64,000 bases of DNA from Streptomyces sp. NBC_01428 (GCF_036231965.1 NZ_CP109499.1:7936001-8000000); one strand, 5' to 3'. Counted from the stretch's first letter, positions 43,111 through 52,148 are shown. Notes: generated by a model from the letters alone, not told the origin. Numbers and translations: made by a program.

Positions 43111-46080
43111 ATGAGACGCAGACACCGACACCGCCTGCTGCGACCGCTGGTGGCGTTCGCCGCCGTGACCGGGATCTTCGCGACCGCCACACCGGACGCG
43201 GACTCCACCCCCCTGGAGGGGACGTCCGCCGCCTCGGCCACGACGACGGTCTTCTACTACACGAAGACCAAGAACTGGCCCGCCACCTATCTGCACTACG
43301 CCCCCGACGGCGGCTCGTGGACCACCGCGCCCGGCGTCCGGATGGAGACGGCCTGCACGGACTGGGTGAAGGAGACCGTCGACCTCGGCTCGGCCGCCGG
43401 GCTGCAGGCCACCTTCAACAACGGAAGCGGGACCTGGGACAACAACGGCGGCACCAACTACGCGCTGGGCACCGGGACCGTCACCGTCAAGGACGGCGTG
43501 GTCGCCCACAGCGATCCGTGCGCCGACACCGGGACCGGCACCGGCAACCAGGCCACCGTCTACTACTCGACCGCCACGTCCGGCTGGAGCACGGCCAACC
43601 TCCACTACGCGCCCACCGGCGGCTCCTGGACCACGGTTCCCGGCGTCGGCATGGAGTCCGCCTGTACCGGCTGGTGGAAGAGGACCGTCGACCTCGGCAC
43701 GGCCACCACGCTCAAGGCGGCCTTCAACAACGGCAACGGCGTCTGGGACAACAACAACGGCGGCGACTACGCGCTCGGTTCGGGCACCACGACGGTGAAA
43801 GACCGGACCGTCACGGCCGGAGCCGCCGATCCGTGCGCGGCCCAGGCGCCCGACACCCAGGCACCGACCACGCCCACCGGGGTCACGGCGAGCGCCACCG
43901 GCACCTCGGTCGTGGTGAGCTGGAAGCCCGCCACCGACGACACCGCCGTGACGAAGTACCAGCTCACGCGGACCGGCGGCACCGAGGGAACCGTCGTCAC
44001 CGACGTCGGCTCGACGGTCTGGTCCGACACGGGACTGGCGGAGAAGACCACCTACACCTACACGGTGAAGGCCGTCGACGCCGCGGGGAACACCTCGCCC
44101 GCCTCCTCCGCGGCCCCCGTCACGACGGGTGAGAAGGCTCCCGCGCCGGCCGCGGGAACCCCGCTCGGCACCGACCCGCGCAAGGACCCGATCTACTTCG
44201 TGCTCACGGCCCGCTTCTACGACGGCGACACGTCCAACGACCGCGGCGGCAGCCAGGACGTCACGTCGGGCAACGCGGCGAACAACGACCCCATGTTCCG
44301 CGGCGACTTCAAGGGCCTCGTCGACAAACTCGACTACATCAAGGCGCTCGGCTTCTCCGCCGTCTGGATCACGCCGGTCGTACTCAACCGCTCGGACTAC
44401 GACTACCACGGCTATCACGGCTACGACTTCTACAAGGTCGATCCCCGCCTGGAGTCCGCCGGCGCCTCCTACCAGGACCTGATCAACGCGGCCCACGCCA
44501 AGGGTATGAAGATCTACCAGGACGTGGTCTACAACCACAGCTCGCGCTGGGGCGCCAAGGGCCTGTTCACGCCGACCGTCTACGGCGTGCGCGACACGCA
44601 GTGGAGCTGGTACTACGACGAGAAGAACGCGGGATTCGACTACGACGGCCTGACCGTCGAGCCCAAGTCCGGGAAGTCGTACTACAACGGCGACCTGTGG
44701 TCGACCGCCGAGCCCTCCGGCAACACCTGCCTCAACTGGGGCAAACCCACCGGAGGCAAGAGCCCCGAGGGGTACACGCTCTACAACTGCCAGTGGCCGA
44801 GCCCCACGTCGGGCATGTTCCCCAAGGCGTACTACCACCAGTGCTGGATCGGCAACTGGGAGGGAGAGGACTCCCGTTCGTGCTGGCTGCACGAGGACCT
44901 CGCCGACTTCAACACCGAGAACGCCACCGTCCAGAACTATCTGATCGGCGCCTACGACAAGTACATCGACATGGGCGTCGACGGCTTCCGCGTCGACACG
45001 GCCGTCCACATTCCGCGCGTCACCTGGAACCGCCGCTTCCTCCCGGCCATCCACGACCGGGTCACCCAGCGGTTCGGCGCGGACGCGGCGAAGAACTTCT
45101 TCGTCTTCGGTGAGGTGGGCGCCTTCGTCAACGACAAGTGGAACCGCGGCTCGGTGAACCACTCCGCGCAGTTCTTCACCTGGAAGGAACGCAAGGAGTA
45201 CAGCGCCGACGACGAGAAGGCGGCGATCGAGCAGTACGACTACGAGGAGCAGCTCGGCACCGGGAACCAGCCGACCTCCGCCAACGCCTTCCTGAACGGG
45301 AACAGTTACCACACTCCGGACCGCAGCCAGTTCTCCGGGATGAACATCATTGACATGCGCATGCACATGAACTTCGGTGACGCGCAGAACGCCTACAACA
45401 ACGGCAAGGACTCCGACGACTCCGTCAACGACGCCACGTACAACGTCGTGTACGTCGACAGCCACGACTACGGGCCGAACAAGTCGAGCACCCGCTACAG
45501 CGGCGGCACCGACGCCTGGGCCGAGAACATGGCCCTGATGTGGACCTTCCGAGGCATCCCCACGCTGTACTACGGATCGGAGATCGAGTTCCAGAAGGGC
45601 AAGCAGATCGACTGCGGGCCGACCTGCCCGCTGGCCGGCACCGGACGCGCCTACTACGGGGACCACCTCGCGGGCGGTGTGACGGCCTCCGACTTCGGGA
45701 CGGTCGCCTCCGCGAGCGGTGAGGTCGCCACCACGCTCGCCCAGCCGCTGGTCAAGCACCTCCAGCGGCTCAACCGGATCCGCCGGGCGATCCCGGCCCT
45801 CCAGTCGGGTCAGTACTCCACCGACGGGATCACCGGATCGATGGCCTTCAAGCGGCGCTACACCAGCGGTTCGACCGACAGCTTCGCCCTGGTCACGGTC
45901 ACCGGCGGGGCCACCTACACCGGCATACCGAACGGCACGTACACGGACGCCGTCACCGGGGACGTGAAGACCGTCTCCGGCGGCACCCTGTCCGTGGCGG
46001 CGCCCGGCAAGGGGAACCTGCGGGTGTACGTCCTGAACGGTCCCGGCAAGATCGGCGCCGACGGGCCCTATCTGAAGTAG
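43111..46080 (+). CDS. Secreted alpha-amylase (GH13) with two CBM25 modules and a fibronectin III domain
   Basis: This 989-residue exported starch hydrolase has an Arg/His-rich signal peptide with the hydrophobic core PLVAFAAVTGIFATA. Two tandem CBM25 starch-binding modules span about residues 45-135 and 147-245 (TVFYYTKTKNWPATYLHYA and TVYYSTATSGWSTANLHYA). A FnIII linker follows (PTTPTGVTASATGTSVVVSW). The GH13 barrel has DVVYNH at 471, nucleophile Asp 629 in GFRVDTAVH, acid/base Glu 668 in FGEVG and Asp 786 in YVDSHD. The C-terminal beta domain ends at GPYLK. The ATG at 43111 is chosen for the signal peptide. Confidence 0.95.
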   Translation: MRRRHRHRLLRPLVAFAAVTGIFATATPDADSTPLEGTSAASATTTVFYYTKTKNWPATYLHYAPDGGSWTTAPGVRMETACTDWVKETVDLGSAAGLQATFNNGSGTWDNNGGTNYALGTGTVTVKDGVVAHSDPCADTGTGTGNQATVYYSTATSGWSTANLHYAPTGGSWTTVPGVGMESACTGWWKRTVDLGTATTLKAAFNNGNGVWDNNNGGDYALGSGTTTVKDRTVTAGAADPCAAQAPDTQAPTTPTGVTASATGTSVVVSWKPATDDTAVTKYQLTRTGGTEGTVVTDVGSTVWSDTGLAEKTTYTYTVKAVDAAGNTSPASSAAPVTTGEKAPAPAAGTPLGTDPRKDPIYFVLTARFYDGDTSNDRGGSQDVTSGNAANNDPMFRGDFKGLVDKLDYIKALGFSAVWITPVVLNRSDYDYHGYHGYDFYKVDPRLESAGASYQDLINAAHAKGMKIYQDVVYNHSSRWGAKGLFTPTVYGVRDTQWSWYYDEKNAGFDYDGLTVEPKSGKSYYNGDLWSTAEPSGNTCLNWGKPTGGKSPEGYTLYNCQWPSPTSGMFPKAYYHQCWIGNWEGEDSRSCWLHEDLADFNTENATVQNYLIGAYDKYIDMGVDGFRVDTAVHIPRVTWNRRFLPAIHDRVTQRFGADAAKNFFVFGEVGAFVNDKWNRGSVNHSAQFFTWKERKEYSADDEKAAIEQYDYEEQLGTGNQPTSANAFLNGNSYHTPDRSQFSGMNIIDMRMHMNFGDAQNAYNNGKDSDDSVNDATYNVVYVDSHDYGPNKSSTRYSGGTDAWAENMALMWTFRGIPTLYYGSEIEFQKGKQIDCGPTCPLAGTGRAYYGDHLAGGVTASDFGTVASASGEVATTLAQPLVKHLQRLNRIRRAIPALQSGQYSTDGITGSMAFKRRYTSGSTDSFALVTVTGGATYTGIPNGTYTDAVTGDVKTVSGGTLSVAAPGKGNLRVYVLNGPGKIGADGPYLK

Positions 46081-46121
46081 CCCGCACTCCGGACCGGTGG
46101 ACGGTCCGTGGGGCTGCGGCC

Positions 46122-46158
46122 GTGGTCACCCCGGGTGTCGGACGCCCGGGGCGACCAC
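46122..46158 (+). terminator. Hairpin terminator after the amylase gene
   Basis: The 14-bp arms GTGGTCACCCCGGG (46122-46135) and CCCGGGGCGACCAC (46145-46158) pair with one mismatch around a 9-nt loop. The hairpin lies 41 bp after the amylase stop codon. Confidence 0.7.
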
Positions 46159-46308
46159 GAGACCGGCCTGATCGGCGCACCCGATTCCGGATGGGTCGGG
46201 GCCAGGATGAATGGCGTGGTGTGCGATGGGTACGCGACGGTCGTTGCACCCGGGAAGACCGCGACCCGCCCGGGTGGCCACCCACCGACCACGAACGAGG
46301 GATCTTCC

Positions 46309-46731
46309 ATGGACACCCCCCAGAACAACCACCACCCCACCGCGGCCGAGGCGACCCCCGCCCAGGAGGCACTGAACACGCTCGCCGAGAACACCCAGGA
46401 CACCGCGGCGCTGAACACCCTCGCCGGCAGTGACGTACTGGTCCCCGTCCCGGACGACGTCACGGACGCGGACGTCGCCGACCCGACGGCCGTCGCGCTG
46501 CCCGTCCTGGACCAGCCGGGCGGCGAACAGGTGGTGCCGGTCTTCACCTCCGAACTGGAGATGGCCGAGCTGCTTCCGTCGGTCTCCCGCTACCGCCTCG
46601 TGCCGCTCGGCGCCCTCGCCTCGCAGTGGCCGACGGGCGATCTCGCCCTGACGATCGACGCCAGCTCGCCGCACGGTCTGACCCTCAGCTCGGAGGGCGT
46701 CCGCACACTGCTGGCCCGCCCGCTCGGCTGA
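46309..46731 (+). CDS. SseB-domain protein
   Basis: This 140-residue protein has an Asn/Thr/Ala-rich N-terminus (MDTPQNNHHPTAAEAT) followed by an SseB N-terminal-type domain: LNTLAGSDVLVPVPDDVTD, VALPVLDQPGGEQVVPVFTS, ELEMAELLPSVSRYRLVPLG, and GLTLSSEGVRTLL. In actinobacteria the SseB domain is a small alpha/beta module found alone or with type VII secretion and regulatory genes; its biochemical role is unknown. The ATG at 46309 follows GAGGGA. It converges on the MarR gene. Confidence 0.8.
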   Translation: MDTPQNNHHPTAAEATPAQEALNTLAENTQDTAALNTLAGSDVLVPVPDDVTDADVADPTAVALPVLDQPGGEQVVPVFTSELEMAELLPSVSRYRLVPLGALASQWPTGDLALTIDASSPHGLTLSSEGVRTLLARPLG

Positions 46732-46776
46732 ACGCCGGGATCCTGCGGCCACCCGGCGACACCGGGGTGGAGCGGG

Positions 46777-47169
46777 TCAGTCCCGCAGCATGCGGGCGAG
46801 CACGGACCGCTGCAGGGGGAGCACCTCGGCGTGCAGGTCACGGCCCTTCCCGGTGAGGGCGACCCAGACCCCGCGGCGGTCCTCCTCGCAGACGGTGCGC
46901 TCGACCAGGCCGTCCTTCTCCAGACGTCCGATGAGCCGCGACAGCGCGCTCTGGCTGAGATGGACCCGGCCCGCGATGTTCTGCACCCGGCAGTGCTCGC
47001 CGGGCTCCGACACGGCGCCCGAGGCGAGGATGTCCAGGACCTCGAAGTCACTGGCTCCGAGGCCGTGCGGGTGCAGGGCGCGGTCGATCTCGCACATCGT
47101 GCGGGCGTGCACCGAGAGGATGTCCCGCCACTGGTCCTCCAGCCGGGCATCGGGCGTCTGCGTTGCCAT
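46777..47169 (-). CDS. MarR-family transcriptional regulator
   Basis: This 130-residue winged-helix protein carries the recognition region IAGRVHLSQSALSRLIGRLE, the wing KDGLVERTVCEEDRRGVWVAL and flanking dimerisation helices. The typical MarR start-helix CEIDRALHPHGLGASDFEVLDIL is intact. It follows the VOC gene on the same strand. The ATG at 47169 lies exactly 6 nt after TACCAT (revcomp at 47176-47181) with no ribosome site, so the mRNA is probably leaderless. A palindrome covering the -10 suggests autoregulation, perhaps in response to oxidants or phenolics, as for many MarR proteins. Confidence 0.88.
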   Translation of the reverse strand: MATQTPDARLEDQWRDILSVHARTMCEIDRALHPHGLGASDFEVLDILASGAVSEPGEHCRVQNIAGRVHLSQSALSRLIGRLEKDGLVERTVCEEDRRGVWVALTGKGRDLHAEVLPLQRSVLARMLRD

Positions 47170-47173
47170 AACC

Positions 47174-47222
47174 GAATGGTACTGGAGATCGGACCATTCA
47201 TTGACTGTGCAACTAGTGCATT
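47174..47222. promoter_or_regulatory. MarR autoregulatory palindromes
   Basis: An inverted repeat GAATGGT (47174-47180) / ACCATTC (47193-47199) overlaps the putative -10 of marR. A second near-palindrome, TGCAACTAGTGCA (47208-47220), lies upstream where a -35 or operator would be. Either could bind the MarR dimer. Confidence 0.5.
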
Positions 47223-47312
47223 CGCATCCAGTTCGGCCGTGGCCCGGGACCCGTGCGCCGGCGGCCGCGAGCCCGGGGGCGGTTCGCACGCCCCGGGCCC
47301 GCACGGCGGTGG

Positions 47313-47663
47313 CTACGCGGCGGTGTCCTGGATCAGCCCGACCTGGTTGCCCTCCGCGTCCTTGACCGACGCGATGAGCCGGCCGCCGCCCACGTCCTGG
47401 ACGTCCTGGAGCGTCTCGGCGCCGGCCGAGAGCAGGTCCGACAGCGTCTTCTTGATGTCGTCGACGTGCCAGTACGGCACCGGCCCGGTCATCCCCTTGG
47501 AGTGGCCGCTCGGGTCCAGGCCGACGTCCTGGCCGGCGTCCTTGAATCCGACGTAGTACGGCTCGTCGACGTACGGCTCCACCCCGAGCAGCGCGGTGAA
47601 CAGCGCCTTCGCCTTCGCGATGTCCTTGACGGGGTAGATGACGGTCTTGAGTCCGGCGGTCAT
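47313..47663 (-). CDS. VOC-family (glyoxalase/dioxygenase-fold) protein
   Basis: This 116-residue protein has a two-module VOC fold: TVIYPVKDIAKAKALFTALLG, VDEPYYVGFKDAGQDVGLDP, WHVDDIKKTLSDLLSAGAET, and GGRLIASVKDAEGNQVGLIQ. It matches small glyoxalase-like proteins. A His and a Glu/Gln in the usual metal positions (WHVDD, GNQVGL) are present, but the enzymatic activity is not predictable; many such proteins confer resistance or bind ligands. The ATG at 47663 follows GGAGGA. It is upstream of, and on the same strand as, the MarR gene, which may regulate it. Confidence 0.87.
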   Translation of the reverse strand: MTAGLKTVIYPVKDIAKAKALFTALLGVEPYVDEPYYVGFKDAGQDVGLDPSGHSKGMTGPVPYWHVDDIKKTLSDLLSAGAETLQDVQDVGGGRLIASVKDAEGNQVGLIQDTAA

Positions 47664-47897
47664 GGCGAGTCCTCCGTGTGCGTGGCGGCCGGGTCGGCCG
47701 GTCCCGTCGGCTGTTCCGGCGGTCCCTTCACGCTAGGCCGGGGGGCCGGCCGATGGCTTCTCGAATCCTGACCGGTACCGCCGCCCGGGAGAAAAGACAC
47801 CGGAGCGGCGGGGGGAGGGACCCGGGCGGGGGCCGGGAGATCCGGAGTGACGGACCGCCCCACGGCTCGCCCCAGGCGGGCTCCCGAACACCCCGCC

Positions 47898-48929
47898 TCA
47901 GGCGGACTCCCGCCGGATCAGCTCCGTCGGGAGGATCACCGCCGCGGGATCCTCGCCGCCGATCTGCGCGAGCAGCACGCGCACCATCTCGGCGCTGATG
48001 CGGTCCCACGGCTGGCGGATCGTCGTGAGGGCCGGGGTGGCGGCCGTCGCGGCGAGGGAGTCGTCGAAGCCGCCGACCGACACGTCCTCGGGGACCCGGC
48101 GGCCGGCCTTGTGCAGCGCGGCCAGCACCCCCTGGGCCATCAGGTCGGAGGCGACGAACACGGCGTCCACGTCCGGTGCGCGCTCCAGGAGCCGAACGGC
48201 TCCCGCCTCGCCGCTCGCCCGGCTGTAGTCGCCGGAGGCGATCAGCCGGTCGTCGGCCTCGACGCCCGCCTCGGCCAGCACCTCCCGGTAGCCGGCCAGG
48301 CGCTCCACGCCGCCCGGCGTGTCCAGGGGCCCGGTGACCATGCCGATCCGGCGCCGCCCGAGGGAGAGCAGGTGCCGGACCATGTCCCGGGCGCCGTCCC
48401 GGTCGTCCGCGGCGACGTAACTCACCTTGGAGCCCATGCCGATGGGCTTGCCGCACGCGACCAGTGGTACGCCCGCCTCACGCAGTTCCTCGGCGACCGG
48501 GTCCCCGGAGTGGCTGGAGACCAGCAGCACCCCGTCGACGTGGCCCGCGGTGATGTAGCGCGTGATGCGCCGTCGCTCGTCCTCGGTGCCGGCGAGCATC
48601 AGCAGGAGCGGGACGTCGTGCGCGGCGAGCGCGTGGGTGCAGCCGCGCAGCAGGACGTTGAAGTTCGGGTCCTCGAAGAAGCGCTCCTGCGGCTCGGTCA
48701 GCAGGAAACCGACCGAGTCCGAACGGCCGGTGATCAGCGAGCGGGCATGCCGGTTCACGACGTAGCCCGTCCTGCGGATGGCGGCGTTGACCGCCTCCTG
48801 CGCCGCCGGACTCACGTAGTGGCCGCCGTTGAGCACGCGCGAGACGGTGCCCCGTGACACACCGGCCTCGCGGGCGACGTCGTGGATCGTCGGCGGCCGG
48901 CGCCGGCCCCCCGTGTTGCTCATGGTCAT
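47898..48929 (-). CDS. LacI-family repressor of the galactan locus
   Basis: This 343-residue LacI-type regulator has the N-terminal HTH TIHDVAREAGVSRGTVSRVL (residues about 14-33), the hinge and the periplasmic-binding-like effector domain (VGFLLTEPQERFFEDP, GVLLVSSHSG, VFVASDLMAQGVLAAL, VGGFDDSLAA). It is the last gene of the operon formed by the binding protein and two permeases, overlapping the second permease by 4 bp (ATGA). It probably responds to galactose or galacto-oligosaccharide and represses the divergent promoters at 52149-52191. An ATG at 48923 is an alternative start. Confidence 0.9.
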   Translation of the reverse strand: MTMSNTGGRRRPPTIHDVAREAGVSRGTVSRVLNGGHYVSPAAQEAVNAAIRRTGYVVNRHARSLITGRSDSVGFLLTEPQERFFEDPNFNVLLRGCTHALAAHDVPLLLMLAGTEDERRRITRYITAGHVDGVLLVSSHSGDPVAEELREAGVPLVACGKPIGMGSKVSYVAADDRDGARDMVRHLLSLGRRRIGMVTGPLDTPGGVERLAGYREVLAEAGVEADDRLIASGDYSRASGEAGAVRLLERAPDVDAVFVASDLMAQGVLAALHKAGRRVPEDVSVGGFDDSLAATAATPALTTIRQPWDRISAEMVRVLLAQIGGEDPAAVILPTELIRRESA

Positions 48930-49831
48930 GACTTTACGGCTCCGGACAGCAGGTCGAGGCTCCAGAAGCGCTGGATCACCAGGAACAGGGCGACCAGCGG
49001 GACGATCGCGAGCAGGGCGCCGGTGATCACCAGGGTGTACAGCGCCGGGGTGTTGGAGCCCTGTTCGAGGAGGGTGAACAGGCCGAGCGTGATCGGGAAC
49101 TTCTCGTCGTCGCTGAGCATGATGTACGGGAGCAGGAAGTTGTTCCACACGGCGACGAACTGGAACAGGAACACGGTCACGAGCCCGGGCACCATCATCG
49201 GCAGGGCGACCCGGACGAAGATGCGCCATTCGCCGGCCCCGTCCATCCGGCCGGCCTCCACCACGTCACCGGGCACGGCCGCCGAGGCGTAGATCCTGGC
49301 CAGGTACACGCCGTACGGGGAGAGGACGAGGGGGAGCAGCACGGAGGCGTACGAGTCGGTCAGGTCGGCCTTGGCCATCAGCAGGTACTGGGGGATCGCG
49401 AGGATCACCGGGGGCATCAGCACGCCGGCCATCAGCACGCTGAAGATGGTCTCCCGGCCGCGGAAGCGGTAGATCGCGAGGGCGTAGCCGCTGACCGCCG
49501 AGACGGCCGTGGACAGGAGGGCGCCGAGACCGGCGTACAGGGCGGAGTTGCCCATCCACGTCCAGTAGATGCCGTCGCGGTAGGCGTTGAGGTCCGTGAC
49601 GTTCTGCGTGAAGCCGGTGCCGGGCAGGAACGTGAACGTCGAGAACAGTTCACGGCCCGACTTGGTGGCCGCGATCAGGACCCAGGCGACGGGGAGCAGG
49701 CAGTAGAGGGCGCCGAGCAGCAGGGTGAGGGTCGGGACCAGGGCGATCCGGCCGCGCCGGGGCGGTCCCTGGGCGGTGCCGGGGGTCGTCCCCGCGGCCG
49801 GCGCGGCCTTGCGGACGGCGAGCGTGCTCAT
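48926..49831 (-). CDS. Carbohydrate ABC transporter permease (MalG-like)
   Basis: This 301-residue inner-membrane permease has six membrane segments (LLLGALYCLLPVAWVLIAAT to LYTLVITGALLAIVPLVALF). The EAA loop that contacts the ATPase is VVEAGRMDGAGEWRIFVRVALPM. The long external loop GRELFSTFTFLPGTGFTQNV after segment one is typical of MalG-type sugar permeases. The ATG at 49831 overlaps the upstream permease by 4 bp. With the other permease and the lipoprotein it forms an importer, here likely for galacto-oligosaccharides. The ATPase is not in the locus and is presumably a shared MsiK-like protein elsewhere. Confidence 0.9.
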   Translation of the reverse strand: MSTLAVRKAAPAAGTTPGTAQGPPRRGRIALVPTLTLLLGALYCLLPVAWVLIAATKSGRELFSTFTFLPGTGFTQNVTDLNAYRDGIYWTWMGNSALYAGLGALLSTAVSAVSGYALAIYRFRGRETIFSVLMAGVLMPPVILAIPQYLLMAKADLTDSYASVLLPLVLSPYGVYLARIYASAAVPGDVVEAGRMDGAGEWRIFVRVALPMMVPGLVTVFLFQFVAVWNNFLLPYIMLSDDEKFPITLGLFTLLEQGSNTPALYTLVITGALLAIVPLVALFLVIQRFWSLDLLSGAVKS

Positions 49832-50751
49832 CGTGCTTCCTCCTGCTGGGTACGGGAGTTCGCGGCGCGCAGGAAGCCGAAGGACAGCACCAGTGTCACC
49901 ACCGCGATGATCACCGCCTCGGCGGCGGCCGCGTAGATGTCGCCCGCGCCGAAGGCGTCCCGGTAGACCTTCATCAGCGGACTCCACGTCGTGGAGACGG
50001 AGTTGGTGAGGGGCTTGAGCGTGGTCGGCTCGCTGAACACCTGGAGGGTGGCGATGATCGAGAAGAAGAAGGTGAGCACCAGGGAGGGGGCCACCATCGG
50101 GATCTTGATCCGCCACGCGATCTGCAGGGGTGTCGCGCCGTCCAGCCGGGCCGCCTCGTGCACCTCGACGGGGATGGCCTGGAGCGCGGTGTAGATGACG
50201 ATCATGTTGAAGCCGGTGCCGCCCCAGACCGCGATGTTCGACAGCGCCACGTACAGCGGACCGCCGTCCAGCAGGTTCGGCTGCGGCATCCCCAGCTTGT
50301 CGAGGACGAAGTAGAAGGGGCTGACGTCGGGGAGGTACAGGAACCCCCAGAGCAGCGCGGCGACGACGCCCGGGATGGCGTACGGCAGGAAGATCGCGAG
50401 CCGGGTGAACGGGGCGAGCCGGACCTTGTCGGCGTCGAGCATCAGCGCGAAGAGCAGCGCGAGGCCGAGCATCACCGGGACCACGATGGCTCCGTAGCCG
50501 GCCACGCGCAGCGCGCCGTGGAGCAGTTCGCTGTCGGTGAGGGCGTCCGTGTAGTTGCGCAGGCCCGCCCACACCTCCTTGCGGGCGCCGGAGCCGAGGC
50601 CGAGGCCCTTGACCTCGACCTTGTGCAGGCTCAGCCAGAGGGCGTAGCCGATGGGCAGCGCGAAGAACAGGACGAAGAGGACGGCGGCGGGGAGGAGAAA
50701 ACCGTACGGGGCCCCCTTGACCCCGTACGGCCTCCGGCGTGCGGTGGTCAC
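49828..50751 (-). CDS. Carbohydrate ABC transporter permease (MalF-like)
   Basis: This 307-residue permease starts VTTARRRPYGVKGAPYGFLL and has six membrane segments (LLPAAVLFVLFFALPIGYAL first). The EAA motif is VHEAARLDGATPLQIAWRIKIPM. The family usually pairs with a MalG-like partner, encoded directly downstream with a 4-bp overlap. The GTG at 50751 itself overlaps the stop of the binding-protein gene by 4 bp (GTGA). The open frame continues upstream through that gene as a shadow. It is part of the galactan-locus importer. Confidence 0.9.
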   Translation of the reverse strand: MTTARRRPYGVKGAPYGFLLPAAVLFVLFFALPIGYALWLSLHKVEVKGLGLGSGARKEVWAGLRNYTDALTDSELLHGALRVAGYGAIVVPVMLGLALLFALMLDADKVRLAPFTRLAIFLPYAIPGVVAALLWGFLYLPDVSPFYFVLDKLGMPQPNLLDGGPLYVALSNIAVWGGTGFNMIVIYTALQAIPVEVHEAARLDGATPLQIAWRIKIPMVAPSLVLTFFFSIIATLQVFSEPTTLKPLTNSVSTTWSPLMKVYRDAFGAGDIYAAAAEAVIIAVVTLVLSFGFLRAANSRTQQEEAR

Positions 50752-52070
50752 GGAGCGACCCCGAAGCCCTGCTTCTTCAGGTCGGCCACCGTGGTGTCCT
50801 GCATGGTCTTCAGGGCGTCCCCGAAGTCGGACCTGTTCTTCGCGGCGGCGCCGAACGCGTCGTTGAAGGACGTGTAGGCGACGTTCACGTTCGGGCCCCA
50901 CGCGGACGGAGCGGTGTTCTTCGCGATCTCCGCGGCCTTGGTGTAGAAGTCCGGCTGGTTGGAGAAGAACGCCGGCGGCTGGGCGAACGCGTCCCCGGTC
51001 TGGGCGCTCGTCGAGGCCGGGTAGATACCGCTCTCCTTGGCCAGCGCCGCCACCGCCTTCGGGTCCGTGTTCAGCCAGGCGGCGAACGTCGCGGCGGCCG
51101 TCCGGTGCGGCGAGTCCGTGGTGACGGCGGTGGAGGAGCCGCCCCAACTGCCCGTGGTGTTCCCGCCGTCCGTCCACTGCGGCAGCGGGGCCATCGCCCA
51201 CTTGCCCTTGGTGTCCGGGGCGGCGGTGGTCAGCGTGCCGGGCGCCCACACCGCGCTCACCCAGGCGATCTGCTTGCCGGTGTTGAGCGCCTTGTTCCAG
51301 GCCGGCTGGTACATCGGCTGGTTGTCGATCGCGCCCTCCTTGACGAGGCCGCCCCAGAAGTCGGCGACCTTCTCGGTGGCCGCGTCGTCGATCCCGACCT
51401 TCCACTTGTCGCCGGAGGTGGTCCACCACTTGGCGCCCGCCTGCTGGGCGAGACCCGCGAAGAGACCGGAGTCGTTGGCGGAGAACGTGGTGAGGGCCTT
51501 GTCCGGTGCCTTCTTCTTCAGGGCGCGGGCGGTCTCGGCGAACTGCTCCCAGGTGGCCGGGACGGTCAGCCCGTACTTCTTGAAGAGGTCGGCGCGGTAG
51601 TAGAACATCATCGGGCCGATGTCCTGCGGGATCGCGTAGACCGCGTCCGTCCCGAGCGTCGTCTGCTGCCAGACACCCTCGGCGAACTTGTCCTTGGCGT
51701 CCTTCGCGTCGCCCGCTATGTCGGCGAGCGCGTCATTGCTGACCAGCGTCGGCAGCGCCTGGTACTCGGCCTGGACGAGGTCCGGCGCCTTCTTCGCCTT
51801 GTGCGCCGTGAGGATCTTGGTGACGAGCGTGTCGCCCGACGCCTGCTTCTTCACGGTGACGGAGATCCGCTGCTGCTTGCCGGGCCCCTTGTTCCAGAGG
51901 TCGACGACCTTGTCCATGCCCGGCGCCCACGTCCAGTACGTCAGCGACACGGGACCGGACGAATCTGCGCTCTTGTCGTCGTCGGACGAGCCGCAGGCGG
52001 TGAGCGAGGCGGCGCCGAGGACGACGGCGACGGTGCCGGCCGCGAGGCGGCTGTGCTTCGTGATGGGCAT
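50748..52070 (-). CDS. Sugar ABC transporter substrate-binding lipoprotein
   Basis: This 440-residue exported protein has a lipoprotein signal ending in the lipobox LTAC (residues about 23-26; LGAASLTACGSSDDDKS). It is a cluster D/family 1 solute-binding protein: LTYWTWAPGMDKVVDLWNKG, YAIPQDIGPMMFYYRADLF, KYGLTVPATWEQFAETARAL, and KESGIYPASTSA near the C-terminus. It would capture oligosaccharide at the membrane surface for the two permeases downstream. The ATG at 52070 follows GGGGAGAA. The gene is first in the operon and has a good LacI-controlled promoter. Confidence 0.92.
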   Translation of the reverse strand: MPITKHSRLAAGTVAVVLGAASLTACGSSDDDKSADSSGPVSLTYWTWAPGMDKVVDLWNKGPGKQQRISVTVKKQASGDTLVTKILTAHKAKKAPDLVQAEYQALPTLVSNDALADIAGDAKDAKDKFAEGVWQQTTLGTDAVYAIPQDIGPMMFYYRADLFKKYGLTVPATWEQFAETARALKKKAPDKALTTFSANDSGLFAGLAQQAGAKWWTTSGDKWKVGIDDAATEKVADFWGGLVKEGAIDNQPMYQPAWNKALNTGKQIAWVSAVWAPGTLTTAAPDTKGKWAMAPLPQWTDGGNTTGSWGGSSTAVTTDSPHRTAAATFAAWLNTDPKAVAALAKESGIYPASTSAQTGDAFAQPPAFFSNQPDFYTKAAEIAKNTAPSAWGPNVNVAYTSFNDAFGAAAKNRSDFGDALKTMQDTTVADLKKQGFGVAP

Positions 52071-52148
52071 GGATCGTTCTCCCCTGACCTGGGCCTCCGC
52101 CTGCCGCGAAGGCCTGCCCTGTTGGTGCGCGGTATGCGCTCCGTGCTT

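Noticed and set aside
43045..45759. Long minus-strand frame of 904 codons opposite the amylase gene
   Set aside because: It is Val/Gly/Asp-rich with no recognisable domain and is in phase with the third-codon GC bias of the real plus-strand gene, so it is a shadow frame.
47875..47899. Short AGGCGGG/CCCGCCT inverted repeat at the end of the LacI gene
   Set aside because: The arms are only 7 bp, the loop is GC-rich and it overlaps the stop codon, so it is too weak to call a terminator.
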